Shown in pieces: positions 9,583 through 17,381 of a DNA stretch of 34,814 nt. This stretch comes from CAVOKN01 sp963696505. Lineage in GTDB: Bacteria > Pseudomonadota > Gammaproteobacteria > Burkholderiales > Rhodocyclaceae. The position numbers and the translations under genes are program-made. Numbering within the stretch: position 1 is the stretch's first letter; each line of letters opens with the position of its first letter. The stretch spans positions 1 through 34,814 of the forward strand of contig CAVOKN010000002.1 of assembly GCA_963696505.1 (NCBI GenBank). Direction: 5' to 3'. Below the pieces are notes generated by a model that was not told the DNA's origin, ran no database searches, and was given only the letters and a program-made list of their open reading frames with translations.

Positions 9583-10168
9583 TCGCTATCTCGGGCAAGA
9601 TCAGAAACCGGCTGTTCAACACAATCTTGGGCAAGCGCGCGGCCCGCGTCGCATCGCTCCAGCCAATCCATTCGTCGCGCACGCCGAGTCGCCAGGCCGC
9701 CGAGCTGAAGCTCAGCCCCCCAAGCCATCCTTGGTCGCTGCGGATCAGGTAGCGCAGTTGCGCCCCGCACAACGGCCCGTCTCCCAGCGGGTGGTGCGCC
9801 TTCATCATCGCTCGCCATACCCGCGAGTGCCCACGGTTGCCGTTGACCACCACCAACTCGATGCCGCCCAGCCGCTGCAGCGTCGTCTTCAACTGCGGCC
9901 ACTGCTGTTCGACAGTGGCTGCCGCCGGCTCACCCGCTTCGAAGCTCACCGGCCGCGCCGGTGGCAACTCGATCAAGCCACGTCGTTCGAGCTTGACCAG
10001 CAAGGCTCGACAACTCGACGCCTTCGCGCGCCCCGCGGCATCCTTCCAATTCACCCACTCGCACACCAGTCTGGACAGAGCACACCGCGTCAGGTCTGCT
10101 GTATCGCGAACCGTCTGCACGATGCGATCGAGGATCTCGTCGGTGAACTCCCGCTGCGCTACATGCAT
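9578..10168 (-). pseudogene. N-terminal part of DUF4338-Tn5-type transposase (interrupted)
   Basis: 196-residue open frame from ATG 10168. It is the front half of a DUF4338/DruA-type domain: CALSRLVCEWVNW near residue 35, LERRGLIELPPAR, RVWRAMMKAHHPLG, GAQLRYLI, LSFSSAAWRLGVRDEWIGW and finally NSRFLILP. After L-P the frame enters the inserted element and stops four codons later (E-I-A-T). In DruA-type proteins this motif is followed by a few residues and LASH, which is exactly how the fragment at 5064-6782 begins. DUF4338 is the DruA component of the Druantia defence system and also occurs on transposases; here the attached DDE domain points to transposition and not to defence. Confidence 0.88.
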
Positions 10169-10311
10169 GCGGCAAGAGTAGCGAAAAAAACTTCGCGTGT
10201 CCAGCGTGATAGAAGGTCAGCACGACACGGGGGCGACGCCACCGACGGCCGAACGTATAGTCTGCAAGCCTGCGCCGGCGGACGTATGCTGTGCGACTCA
10301 AAGCCCAAGAG

Positions 10312-10635
10312 ATGATCGTCGTGACCAAGCTCATGTCCAGGCCCCCGTCCTTGTTGCTCGCCCTGGTGCTGGCACTGCCCTGCGCTGCCCCTGCGGCGAA
10401 TGCTCCTGCGCCCGGATTGCCCTACTTCGACTTGCGCCGGATTTCCGCTGCCGCGGAAGTCGTACTTGCCGTGCCGGACAGCACGATCTTCTACATCGGC
10501 AACCTGCCGCCGCGCCAGTCTCCGCGTGCCTTCACCGTAGGGACGAATCCAAGCGTCGCCCGCTCCCTCGACATCCACCTGGCGGACGCGGCCATCCTGG
10601 AAGAGCGGCTTGCGGCCGTGGATCACCAGCCGTGA
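10312..10635 (+). CDS. Small exported protein coupled to a histidine kinase
   Basis: 107 residues if ATG 10312 is used; ATG 10333 is equally possible and gives a cleaner signal peptide. The N-terminus has a hydrophobic stretch (LLLALVLALPCAAPA) and an A-A-N-A region suitable for signal peptidase I, so the product is probably periplasmic. The mature part (about 75 residues) has no motif I recognise. Its TGA overlaps the GTG of the kinase gene (GTGA at 10632-10635), so the two are almost certainly co-translated and the protein may be a periplasmic partner or ligand carrier of the kinase sensor. A TATAGT hexamer at 10256-10261 could be its -10 box but no good -35 accompanies it. Confidence 0.65.
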   Translation: MIVVTKLMSRPPSLLLALVLALPCAAPAANAPAPGLPYFDLRRISAAAEVVLAVPDSTIFYIGNLPPRQSPRAFTVGTNPSVARSLDIHLADAAILEERLAAVDHQP

Positions 10636-12545
10636 AGCGCTGGGACATCAGCAGCCAGGTGATGTTTGCGGCGGTGGTTCCCGCCGCCCTGATCGCGATG
10701 GCGATGGCGATCTTCTTCTCCTACGTGCGGATCTCTGCCCTGGAACGCGAACTCCAGGAACACGGCGCGGCGATCGCGCGGCAGCTCGCACCGGCGAGCG
10801 AGTACGGAATGTTCTCCGGCAACAAGGCGTTCCTGCGTCAGCTCGCGGACAACGCGGTCAAGGACAGCGGTGTCAACGGCGTGGCCATCTTCGATCGATC
10901 CGGGGCGGTGATCGCCCAGAGTGGCAGGCTGCACGAGCACCTGCTGCGGGATCCCAGGCCCGGCGAGAAGCTGGAGATGCGGGAGAGCCCTCCCGAAGGC
11001 CTGGTGTTCGTGGTGCCGGTGGGCCGCCTGCCCGACGCGGCGCGGGATCTGGGCGGCAGAAACGGCGACGGGGCCGATAGTTCGACGATCGGTAGCGTCG
11101 TGGTGTTCATGTCCCTGGAACCTCTGGCGTTGCGCAAGACCGAACTGATCCTGGCTGCCACCGCCATCACCCTGGTCGGCCTTGGGGTGGCGATCTGGCT
11201 GGCGCGGCGGCTCGGAAACGATGTTGCGCGCCCGGTACTCGAACTCTCGCGGACCGTCGGCACGATCAAGGGGGGCAATCTGGGAGTGAGATCCGACGTC
11301 GAGGCCGGCGGTGTGCTCAAGATCCTCGAGGCCGGCATCAACGATATGGCGGCCTCCCTCGAAGAAGGCCAGCGCGACCTGGAGAAGCGCGTTGCCGCGG
11401 CCACGGCCGAGCTGCATCGGCAGAAGGATCTGGCCGAGCAGGCGAACCGCACCAAGACCCAGTTCCTCGCCGCCGCGAGCCATGACCTGCGGCAACCGAT
11501 CCAGGCCGCCGGACTATTCGTCAGCGCGCTGCGGCTGCGGTCGAAGGACGAGGACACCCAGCGCCTGGTGTCGCGCATCGAGCGCGCCCATGCGGGGCTC
11601 GAAGCGGTTCTCGACGGCCTGCTGGACATCTCGCGCCTCGACTCCGGCGCGGTGACGCCCCGCGTCGAACTGTTTCCGGCCAGCCTCCTGCTCGGCAGCT
11701 TGGGCGACAGCTTCGCCGCGACCGCCGCCGAATCGGGACTGACTTTGCGCCTGGTGCCCTGTTCGGCGTGGTGCCTGAGCGATCCGCTTCTGCTTGAGCG
11801 GGTGCTGTCCAATCTCGTTTCAAACGCGCTGCGCTACACCACCCGCGGCGGGGTGGTGGTGGGTTGCCGGCGGGCCGGCAATTCCCTGCGCTTCGAGGTG
11901 TGGGACAGCGGCAGCGGCATTCCCGAGGAGAAGCGCGCGGAGATCTTTCGGGAGTTCGTTCAGCTCGGCAATTCGCAGAGCAGCCGCGACAAGGGCCTGG
12001 GGCTGGGACTCGCCATCGTCGAACGCCTGAGCCGCCTGCTCGATCATCCCATCGGCCTGCGTTCGGTGGTCGGCAAGGGCACGGTATTCTCGGTGCTGGT
12101 CAAGCGCGGACAAGCGCCGCGCCACGTGGAGCGAGATGCATCGGCACCGGCCGGCGGCGTTTCGGACTTCGGCGGGCTGTGCATCCTGGCGGTGGACGAC
12201 GATCCGGACGTGCTCGAATCCCTGGTCGCCTTCCTGTCCCAGGTTGGTGCCCGGGTGCTCACTGCTTCCAGCGCGGCGCAGGCGCGCCAGGTGATGGCCC
12301 GCGCCGACCGCGTCGATGCCTTCTTGTCGGACTACCGTTTGCCTGACGCAGACGGCGTCAGCCTGGTGCGCGAGCTCCAGGCGAGTGGCCGTCGCGACAT
12401 TCCGGGAATCATCATTTCCGGCGAGACCGCCGAGGAGGTGCTGCAGAGGGTCAGGGGCAGTGGGCTGCGGCTATTGAACAAGCCCGTTCCCGCCGAGACT
12501 CTGCACCACGCACTGCAGGAACTGCTGGGCGTCGGCCCGGGGTAG
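10632..12545 (+). CDS. Hybrid sensor histidine kinase with C-terminal receiver
   Basis: 637 residues from GTG 10632, chosen because it overlaps the preceding stop and directly precedes the first membrane segment. Layout: TM1 about 9-31, periplasmic sensor about 32-170, TM2 about 173-195, HAMP about 198-250, coiled coil, HisKA with H284 (ASHDLRQPIQ), HATPase with NLVSNALRYT, DSGSGIP and GLGLGLAIV, then a receiver from about 515 with an acidic VDDD cluster and phospho-acceptor D567 (LSDYRLPD), ending near the C-terminus. The kinase would autophosphorylate on H284 and pass phosphate either to its own D567 or to a partner regulator. No Hpt domain is present. The LuxR-type regulator encoded tail-to-tail nine bases away is the obvious candidate partner. 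The stimulus cannot be read from sequence. Confidence 0.92.
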   Translation: MKRWDISSQVMFAAVVPAALIAMAMAIFFSYVRISALERELQEHGAAIARQLAPASEYGMFSGNKAFLRQLADNAVKDSGVNGVAIFDRSGAVIAQSGRLHEHLLRDPRPGEKLEMRESPPEGLVFVVPVGRLPDAARDLGGRNGDGADSSTIGSVVVFMSLEPLALRKTELILAATAITLVGLGVAIWLARRLGNDVARPVLELSRTVGTIKGGNLGVRSDVEAGGVLKILEAGINDMAASLEEGQRDLEKRVAAATAELHRQKDLAEQANRTKTQFLAAASHDLRQPIQAAGLFVSALRLRSKDEDTQRLVSRIERAHAGLEAVLDGLLDISRLDSGAVTPRVELFPASLLLGSLGDSFAATAAESGLTLRLVPCSAWCLSDPLLLERVLSNLVSNALRYTTRGGVVVGCRRAGNSLRFEVWDSGSGIPEEKRAEIFREFVQLGNSQSSRDKGLGLGLAIVERLSRLLDHPIGLRSVVGKGTVFSVLVKRGQAPRHVERDASAPAGGVSDFGGLCILAVDDDPDVLESLVAFLSQVGARVLTASSAAQARQVMARADRVDAFLSDYRLPDADGVSLVRELQASGRRDIPGIIISGETAEEVLQRVRGSGLRLLNKPVPAETLHHALQELLGVGPG

Positions 12546-12554
12546 CCGGCGCGC

Positions 12555-13280
12555 TCAGCGCCCTTCGTCTTCCGCGGCTGCCTCGCCCCGCGCGGTGGGG
12601 CGGGGCCGGAAGGCAAAAGGCAACTGGACGCCCATCTTGCTTAGCGCGAACAGCGCCTGAGTCCGGCTGGAAACATTGAGGGCGCGCAGGATCGCCGTGA
12701 TGTGGGTCTTGACCGTGCCTTCCGCCAGACCCAGGTCGCGGCAGATCACCTTGTTGGGTTTGCCCTGGACCAAGTGCGTGAGGACATCCACCTGGCGCCC
12801 GGTGAGGCCCAGGTCGGCCAGGGTGGGGCTGCGGCCGGCCAAGGAATGCTCGAGGGTCCAGATCGGCGAGGCCGCCGGGGCTTCCGCGGCCAGCGCCTGG
12901 GGTGGTATGTACACGGCGCCGGACAGTACCAGCTTCAGGGCGCTGACCAGCACCGGCGTGGCGGAGCGCTTGGAGATGAAGCCCATTGCGCCGCTGTCTA
13001 TGGCCTGGCGCACGATCTGGGGATTGTCGTTGCCCGACAGCACCACCACGGGCACCTCCGGTCGCGCCTCCCGCACCTGCGTCAGCAGGCTCAGGCCGTC
13101 GACGCCTGGCAGCACCAGGTCGAGCAGGATGAGGGAGATCGCATCTTCGCGGGCGACCGCGGCCAGCGCCTCGGCGGCGTTCTCGGCTTCGATCACCGCC
13201 AGGTCGTTGTCCAGCTCCCGCAGCACGTTGGCGAGCCCCTCGCGAATCAGGGGGTGATCGTCGACGATCAGGATTTTCAT
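12555..13280 (-). CDS. NarL/LuxR-family response regulator
   Basis: 241 residues from ATG 13280, which begins M-K-I-L-I-V-D-D-H-P. The receiver domain (1-120) has acidic D7/D8, phospho-acceptor D54 (LLDLVLPG) and K in FISKRSA. A linker leads to a LuxR-type helix-turn-helix at about 160-215 (LTGRQVDVLTHLVQGKPNKVICRDLGLAEGTVKTHI, split over two helices), followed by a proline/arginine-rich tail. It is a DNA-binding transcription regulator, probably the output partner of the convergent hybrid kinase. Upstream on its own strand there is a short palindrome CGGTA-C-TACCG at about 13329-13339, a possible operator but unproven. Confidence 0.92.
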   Translation of the reverse strand: MKILIVDDHPLIREGLANVLRELDNDLAVIEAENAAEALAAVAREDAISLILLDLVLPGVDGLSLLTQVREARPEVPVVVLSGNDNPQIVRQAIDSGAMGFISKRSATPVLVSALKLVLSGAVYIPPQALAAEAPAASPIWTLEHSLAGRSPTLADLGLTGRQVDVLTHLVQGKPNKVICRDLGLAEGTVKTHITAILRALNVSSRTQALFALSKMGVQLPFAFRPRPTARGEAAAEDEGR

Positions 13281-13612
13281 GCAATCGACAGCTCTGGCGG
13301 CGGGCGGCTCCCAGCCGGGAGCGGCTACGGTAGTACCGATCGAAGCGCAATGCAACGAGTTCTCAAACATCAGCTGTGCCCCGGAAGCACGGTGCGGCAA
13401 GAAAAAAATTGGCGCGGTCGGATGACCCGCGCCAGCAGGGGCCTGGTCGCGCTGGGAGTCGCCACCGGGAGATCGTGCCGTACCGACGGGGAGCCGTCCG
13501 GCACTAGGCAAGTATGCCCGCGCTGTGGCGGAGGAGAATCATGCGTTGGTCGTATCTGCCCTCATCCGGAAGGATGAGGGTAGATACCCGAATAAGCCGC
13601 TGGAGCGGGCGC
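13281..13612. other. Intergenic region with an unusually long stem-loop
   Basis: No gene is supported in these 332 bases. The most striking feature is at 13552-13587: CCCTCATCC and GGATGAGGG pair around a GGAA tetraloop, extended across one mismatch by GTATCT pairing with AGATAC, a 16-position stem in all. No T tract follows on either strand, so it is not a standard terminator. An A-rich run lies at about 13402-13409. Confidence 0.5.
13552..13587. repeat. Perfect 9-bp plus 6-bp hairpin with GGAA tetraloop
   Basis: Arms 13559-13567 and 13572-13580 are fully complementary, the loop is GGAA (13568-13571), and outer arms 13552-13557 and 13582-13587 are also fully complementary with a single G/T mismatch between. 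It lies 25 bases beyond the stop of the minus-strand gene at 13613, so it may protect or end that transcript. Confidence 0.75.
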
Positions 13613-14047
13613 TCAGGGCCAGTAGGTGGGCTTTTCGAGGGTGTCAGCGCCGAGCTTTGCGCTCCACCAGCGCCATTTCTGCACGAACAGCAGCGGGTAG
13701 GCGTCGGAACGGGAGGTGAAACCGGCGAGAAACTGGGCGCCGCTGGTCAGTTCTCCGTCGCGCATCTCGATGTGCGTGCACGACCAGTTGCGGGCATCGC
13801 GCACGGTGCAGCCGTCGAGGCGCGTCAGCAGCACGCTCTTGCTCCACAACGTCACGCTACGGCCATCGTCCGAGAGCTTGTAGCCGATCTCGGAAGCCGG
13901 CTTGGGGGTGCAGCTTCGGGCCTGGGCCATCTCGCACACCACCGGATACAGGTAGCGTTCGCCGCTCAGGACGTGGTGCAGATCGAGCAGCCAAGCGGCG
14001 AGGCCGACGAGGGCAAGCAGAAGGATGGTTCCGGGGAGGTCGCGCAT
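13613..14047 (-). CDS. Hypothetical membrane-anchored protein
   Basis: 144 residues from ATG 14047. A single hydrophobic segment at about 7-26 (GTILLLALVGLAAWLL) is either a signal anchor or an uncleaved signal. The remainder is probably periplasmic and has four cysteines (VVCEMAQARSCTP, DGCTV, WSCTH), which could form two disulfides. I recognise no family. It is transcribed in the same direction as nothing close by: the next minus-strand gene upstream, LplT-PlsC, ends 90 bases away at 14138, so it could be the last gene of that unit. Confidence 0.7.
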   Translation of the reverse strand: MRDLPGTILLLALVGLAAWLLDLHHVLSGERYLYPVVCEMAQARSCTPKPASEIGYKLSDDGRSVTLWSKSVLLTRLDGCTVRDARNWSCTHIEMRDGELTSGAQFLAGFTSRSDAYPLLFVQKWRWWSAKLGADTLEKPTYWP

Positions 14048-14137
14048 GATTCTGGATTCTACTCCAAGCCGGTCAATCGGACGAACTGGCGCTCGCCAGG
14101 GACTGAGTTTCGGGCCTGCCGGACGCAGGCGAGGCGA

Positions 14138-16021
14138 TCAGCGCCACTCGCCGCGCAGCCCCGCGACGACCGCCTGGAGGGCTTCCGGGGTCACCGCCGC
14201 GGGCGGCATGGCCGGGGCAACCGCCAGCGCGATGCGGCTGAACAGGCCGCGCCGCAGCGGGCGGGTCATGGCGGCCCCACCCATGCGCGAAAAGAAGCTG
14301 CCCCACAGTCCGCGCAGGGCCATGGGCACCACAGGTACCGGCGTGCGATCGACGATCCTGCGGATGCCGCTGCGGAAGGCATTCAGGTCTCCGTTGTCGG
14401 TTATCCGCCCTTCGGGGAAGATGCCCACCAGGTCGCCCGCCGCCAGGGCCGCGGCGATCTCGTCGTAGGCGCGCTCCAGCAGTTTCGGATTCTCCCGCGC
14501 CGGGGCGATGGGGATGGCGCGGCCTTCGCGGAACACGAAGCTGAGCACCGGGATGCGGAAAATGCCGTGGTCCATGACGAAGCGGATAGGCCTTCGGCAC
14601 GCCGCCATGATGACCAGTGCATCGACGAAGCTGACGTGGTTGCAGGCGACGACCGCCGCACCCTCCTCGGGGATGTTCTCCAGGCCCTGCTTGTCGAGGC
14701 GGTAGACCGAGTGGATCAGCAGCCAGACGATGAAGCGCATCAGGAACTCCGGCACCAGGCGGTAGATGTAGAGCGCCACCGCCGCATTGCACACGCCGAC
14801 CACCAGAAACAACTGGGGGATGCTGAGCCCGGCCTCCAGCAGCGCCATCGACGCGAGCGACGCGACCACCATGAAGAGCGCATTGAGGATGTTGTTGCCG
14901 GCGATGATGCGCGAGCGGTGCGCCGGCTCGGAACGCGTCTGCACCAGGGCGTAGAGCGGCACGATGTAGAAGCCGCCGAACAGTCCGATCATCGCCAGGT
15001 CGAACACCACCCGCCAGGCGTGGGGCTGGCCGAGGAAGGCGGCGATGTCCAGTGGCGCCGCGCTGGCAGCCGCTGCGGGGCTGGCGAAGGCGAGGTCCAC
15101 CGCGAACAGCGTCAGTCCGATCGAGCCGAAGGGCACCAGACCGATCTCGACCTTGTGTCCCGACAGCCGCTCGCATAGCAGCGAGCCGAGCCCGATGCCG
15201 ATGGAAAACACCGCCAGCAGCAGCGTCACCACGTGCTCGCTGCCGCCCAGCACGTCCTTGGCATAGATCGGGAACTGCGACAGGAACACCGAACCGTAGA
15301 GCCAGTACCAGGAAATGCCGAGGATGGAGAGGAAGACCGTGCGGTTGCGCTGGGTGAGTTTGAGGTTGCGCCAGGTTTCGGTGAGCGGGTTGGGGTCGAT
15401 GCGCAAGTGCGGGTCCGCTGCCGCGGCGGCGGGGATGAAGCGGCTTGCGGCGTAGCCCAGCAGCGCCAGGGCCAGTGCCACGGTCGAGATCCAGGTCGTG
15501 CCCTGGGTGCCGCCGCTCGCCAGCAGGCCGCCGGCGATTGTGCCGAGCAGAATGGCAAGGAAGGTGCCGGCTTCGACCAGGGCGTTGCCCCCGACCAATT
15601 CCTCCTCGCGCAGATGCTGGGGCAGGATCGCGTACTTCAGCGGGCCAAACAGCGCCGACTGGGTTCCCATCAGGAACAGGGCGGCGAGCAGCACCGGGAG
15701 GCTGTTCAGCGCAAAGCCGGCCGCGCCTACGGCCACAACCAAGACCTCCAGCAGTTTGGTCAGGCGAATCAGGCGCGATTTCTCGAACTTGTCCGCCAAC
15801 TGGCCGGCGGTGGCGGAAAAGAAGAAAAAGGGCAGGATGAACAGCCCTGCCGCGAGATTCACCAGCACGGCCGGCGCCATCGTCGTGATGGCGCCGGCGT
15901 GGTAGGTCAGCACGATCACCAGCGCATTCTTGAACACGTTGTCGTTCAGCGCGCCCAGGAACTGGGTACCGAACAGCGGCAGGAACCGGCGTTTCCGCAT
16001 GAGTGAGTACTGACTGCTCAT
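14138..16021 (-). CDS. Lysophospholipid transporter LplT fused to 1-acylglycerol-3-phosphate O-acyltransferase (PlsC)
   Basis: 627 residues from ATG 16021 (M-S-S-Q-Y-S-L-M); the open frame continues 24 codons upstream, but those lack family similarity. Residues about 10-420 form a 12-helix MFS transporter of the LplT type (FGTQFLGALNDNVFKNAL near the start). Residues about 440-620 are a PlsC acyltransferase with the catalytic HX4D in NHVSFVD (H462, D467), REGRAIP and FPEGRITD (from F535). The protein would move lysophospholipid to the cytoplasmic leaflet and re-acylate it. In many proteobacteria such a fusion also carries an acyl-ACP synthetase (Aas) domain; that domain is absent here. It is divergent from the ATP synthase operon, sharing a 165-base intergenic region. 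Confidence 0.92.
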   Translation of the reverse strand: MSSQYSLMRKRRFLPLFGTQFLGALNDNVFKNALVIVLTYHAGAITTMAPAVLVNLAAGLFILPFFFFSATAGQLADKFEKSRLIRLTKLLEVLVVAVGAAGFALNSLPVLLAALFLMGTQSALFGPLKYAILPQHLREEELVGGNALVEAGTFLAILLGTIAGGLLASGGTQGTTWISTVALALALLGYAASRFIPAAAAADPHLRIDPNPLTETWRNLKLTQRNRTVFLSILGISWYWLYGSVFLSQFPIYAKDVLGGSEHVVTLLLAVFSIGIGLGSLLCERLSGHKVEIGLVPFGSIGLTLFAVDLAFASPAAAASAAPLDIAAFLGQPHAWRVVFDLAMIGLFGGFYIVPLYALVQTRSEPAHRSRIIAGNNILNALFMVVASLASMALLEAGLSIPQLFLVVGVCNAAVALYIYRLVPEFLMRFIVWLLIHSVYRLDKQGLENIPEEGAAVVACNHVSFVDALVIMAACRRPIRFVMDHGIFRIPVLSFVFREGRAIPIAPARENPKLLERAYDEIAAALAAGDLVGIFPEGRITDNGDLNAFRSGIRRIVDRTPVPVVPMALRGLWGSFFSRMGGAAMTRPLRRGLFSRIALAVAPAMPPAAVTPEALQAVVAGLRGEWR

Positions 16022-16105
16022 TGCTCGTTCGGTCCCCGTCGCGACCCATCGGGCGCTGCCGATACGGGTGGCCGACCAAAGTTCATTTTGCACTGCACCA
16101 TTTTA

Positions 16106-16134
16106 TTGACCTCATTTAGCTCGGACGATATACT
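16106..16134 (+). promoter_or_regulatory. Sigma-70 promoter of the ATP synthase operon
   Basis: TTGACC (16106-16111) and TATACT (16129-16134) are separated by exactly 17 bases, a near-consensus vegetative promoter. The start of transcription would be near 16141, about 46 bases before the atpI ATG. It is the best promoter-like sequence seen in the window. Confidence 0.8.
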
Positions 16135-16186
16135 CATAAAGTTTCCCGATAGGCAAGTCAAAGCGTCGTCATGCGGCACCGGTTCC

Positions 16187-16537
16187 ATGCACCGTAACGC
16201 CAGGCGCGTGATAGTGCTGCAAGTGGGCGTTACCCTCGTGGTCGCTCTGCTGTTGAACTGGTGGAAGGGTGAGGCAGCGGCGATTTCGGCGATGCTTGGC
16301 GGCGCAATCGGATTCATTCCGGCCTGGATCTACGCGCACAAGATGAGTGCCGTCGGCGGTGCAGATCCGCAAAATCTGCTGCGCGCGCAGTACCGGGCCG
16401 AGTTCTACAAATTCGCAGTCACGGCGGTGATGTTCGCCCTGATCTTCATTATGTTCAGGGAGGTGTCGGCGCTGTCTTTGTTCGTGGCGTATTTCGCCAC
16501 CCTGGCGATGTACTGGGTGGCCTTGGTGATGTCTTGA
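16187..16537 (+). CDS. atpI: ATP synthase subunit I
   Basis: 116 residues from ATG 16187; earlier in-frame starts lie before or inside the promoter and are unlikely. The product is a small membrane protein with four hydrophobic segments (VIVLQVGVTLVVALLL, ISAMLGGAIGFIPAWIY, FAVTAVMFALIFIMF, LFVAYFATLAMYWVALV). AtpI-type proteins assist assembly of the c-ring and are not part of the catalytic complex. It is the first gene of the operon and its stop is 14 bases before atpB. Confidence 0.9.
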   Translation: MHRNARRVIVLQVGVTLVVALLLNWWKGEAAAISAMLGGAIGFIPAWIYAHKMSAVGGADPQNLLRAQYRAEFYKFAVTAVMFALIFIMFREVSALSLFVAYFATLAMYWVALVMS

Positions 16538-16551
16538 GAATAGGACGGGAA

Positions 16552-17343
16552 ATGGCAGCCGGCACCCAGACCACCTCCGAATACATCGTTCACCACCTGA
16601 CCAATCTTCACGTCGGTCACGGCTTCTGGACCTTCCACCTCGATACCCTGCTCGTCTCCGGTCTGCTCGGCCTGCTGGTCTTTCTCGGCATGGCCTCGGT
16701 GGCGAGGAAGGCCACCAGCGGCGTCCCGCAGGGCTGGCAGAACTTCGTCGAAATGGTCGTCACCCTCATCGATTCCCAGGTGCGGGACACTTTCCACGCC
16801 AAGAGCGAGCTGGTCACGCCGCTCGCCATCACCATCTTCTGCTGGGTGTTCATCATGAACGCCATGGACCTGATCCCGGTCGATTTCCTGCCCCAGATTG
16901 CCCAACTCGTCGGCGCCGGCATTTTCGGTGCCGATCCGCATCACGTCTATCTCAAGGTGGTTCCCACCACCGACCCGAACCTGACCTTTGGCATGTCCAT
17001 CAGCGTGTTCTTCATGATGTACTGGTACAACATCAAGTTCAAAGGCGTAGGCGGCCTTCTGAAGGAAATATTCACGGTTCCCTTCGGGCCTTGGCTGGCT
17101 CCGCTGAACCTGTTGTTCAGGCTGATCGAGGACATCGCCAGGCCGATCTCGCTGGCGCTGCGTCTGTTCGGCAACATGTATGCCGGCGAGATGGTGTTCA
17201 TCCTGATCGCGCTGCTCGGCGTCTGGCAGCTTCCCCTGGCGCTGCCCTGGGCCCTGTTCCACATCCTGATCATCACCCTGCAGGCCTTCGTGTTCATGAT
17301 GCTCACCGTCGTCTACATGAGCTTGGCATCGGAACATCACTGA
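16552..17343 (+). CDS. atpB: F1Fo ATP synthase subunit a
   Basis: 263 residues from ATG 16552, preceded by GGACGGGA. It is an integral membrane protein with five or six helices. The stator arginine essential for proton transfer is R204 in SLALRLFGNMYAGE, matching R210 of the E. coli protein. With the c-ring it forms the proton half-channels of Fo. A 38-base gap with AAGGAG separates it from atpE. Confidence 0.97.
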   Translation: MAAGTQTTSEYIVHHLTNLHVGHGFWTFHLDTLLVSGLLGLLVFLGMASVARKATSGVPQGWQNFVEMVVTLIDSQVRDTFHAKSELVTPLAITIFCWVFIMNAMDLIPVDFLPQIAQLVGAGIFGADPHHVYLKVVPTTDPNLTFGMSISVFFMMYWYNIKFKGVGGLLKEIFTVPFGPWLAPLNLLFRLIEDIARPISLALRLFGNMYAGEMVFILIALLGVWQLPLALPWALFHILIITLQAFVFMMLTVVYMSLASEHH

Positions 17344-17381
17344 TTCGCTCGTATCACTTGTCCTCACGTTAAGGAGAAAAA

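Larger units (their letters stand above)
6769..9596 (+). mobile_element. Serine-recombinase element inserted in the transposase gene
   Basis: The element carries a DUF5372-like ORF, a 58-residue ORF and a large serine recombinase, all on the plus strand. Its borders are inferred from the interrupted gene: GGC occurs at 6769-6771 and 9594-9596, and collapsing the two restores the transposase frame exactly. Joining the element ends around the same GGC gives a candidate attP with imperfect inverted arms, 9580-9592 and 6772-6784, matching at 8 of 13 positions (ATGT at the outside, CTC/GAG at the centre). That is typical of large serine recombinase sites. No long terminal repeats or target duplication beyond the core are visible, as expected for this enzyme class. 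Length is about 2.8 kb. Confidence 0.8.
5011..10233 (-). mobile_element. Insertion sequence with DruA-type/Tn5-like transposase, split by a second element
   Basis: The two minus-strand fragments 9578-10168 and 5064-6782 are the N- and C-terminal parts of one transposase gene. Taking out 6769-9596 and rejoining at the shared GCC (coding strand) gives a continuous frame through R-F-L-I-L-P-S-V-Q-V-A-H-L-A-S-H, an expected DUF4338 motif, and a protein of about 759 residues. The outer limits given here rest only on a weak inverted match (TGTCGTG near 5013 and its complement near 10222) and should be read as approximate. No target-site duplication was found. Confidence 0.5.

Noticed and set aside
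9578..10168. A stand-alone Druantia DruA defence gene
   Set aside because: The fragment ends exactly at the insertion and its continuation at 6782-5064 is joined to a Tn5-type DDE transposase; no other Druantia genes are present.
13514..15178. Long plus-strand open frame over the LplT-PlsC gene
   Set aside because: The translation is rich in H, R, G and D without domains, while the minus strand gives a complete transporter and acyltransferase.
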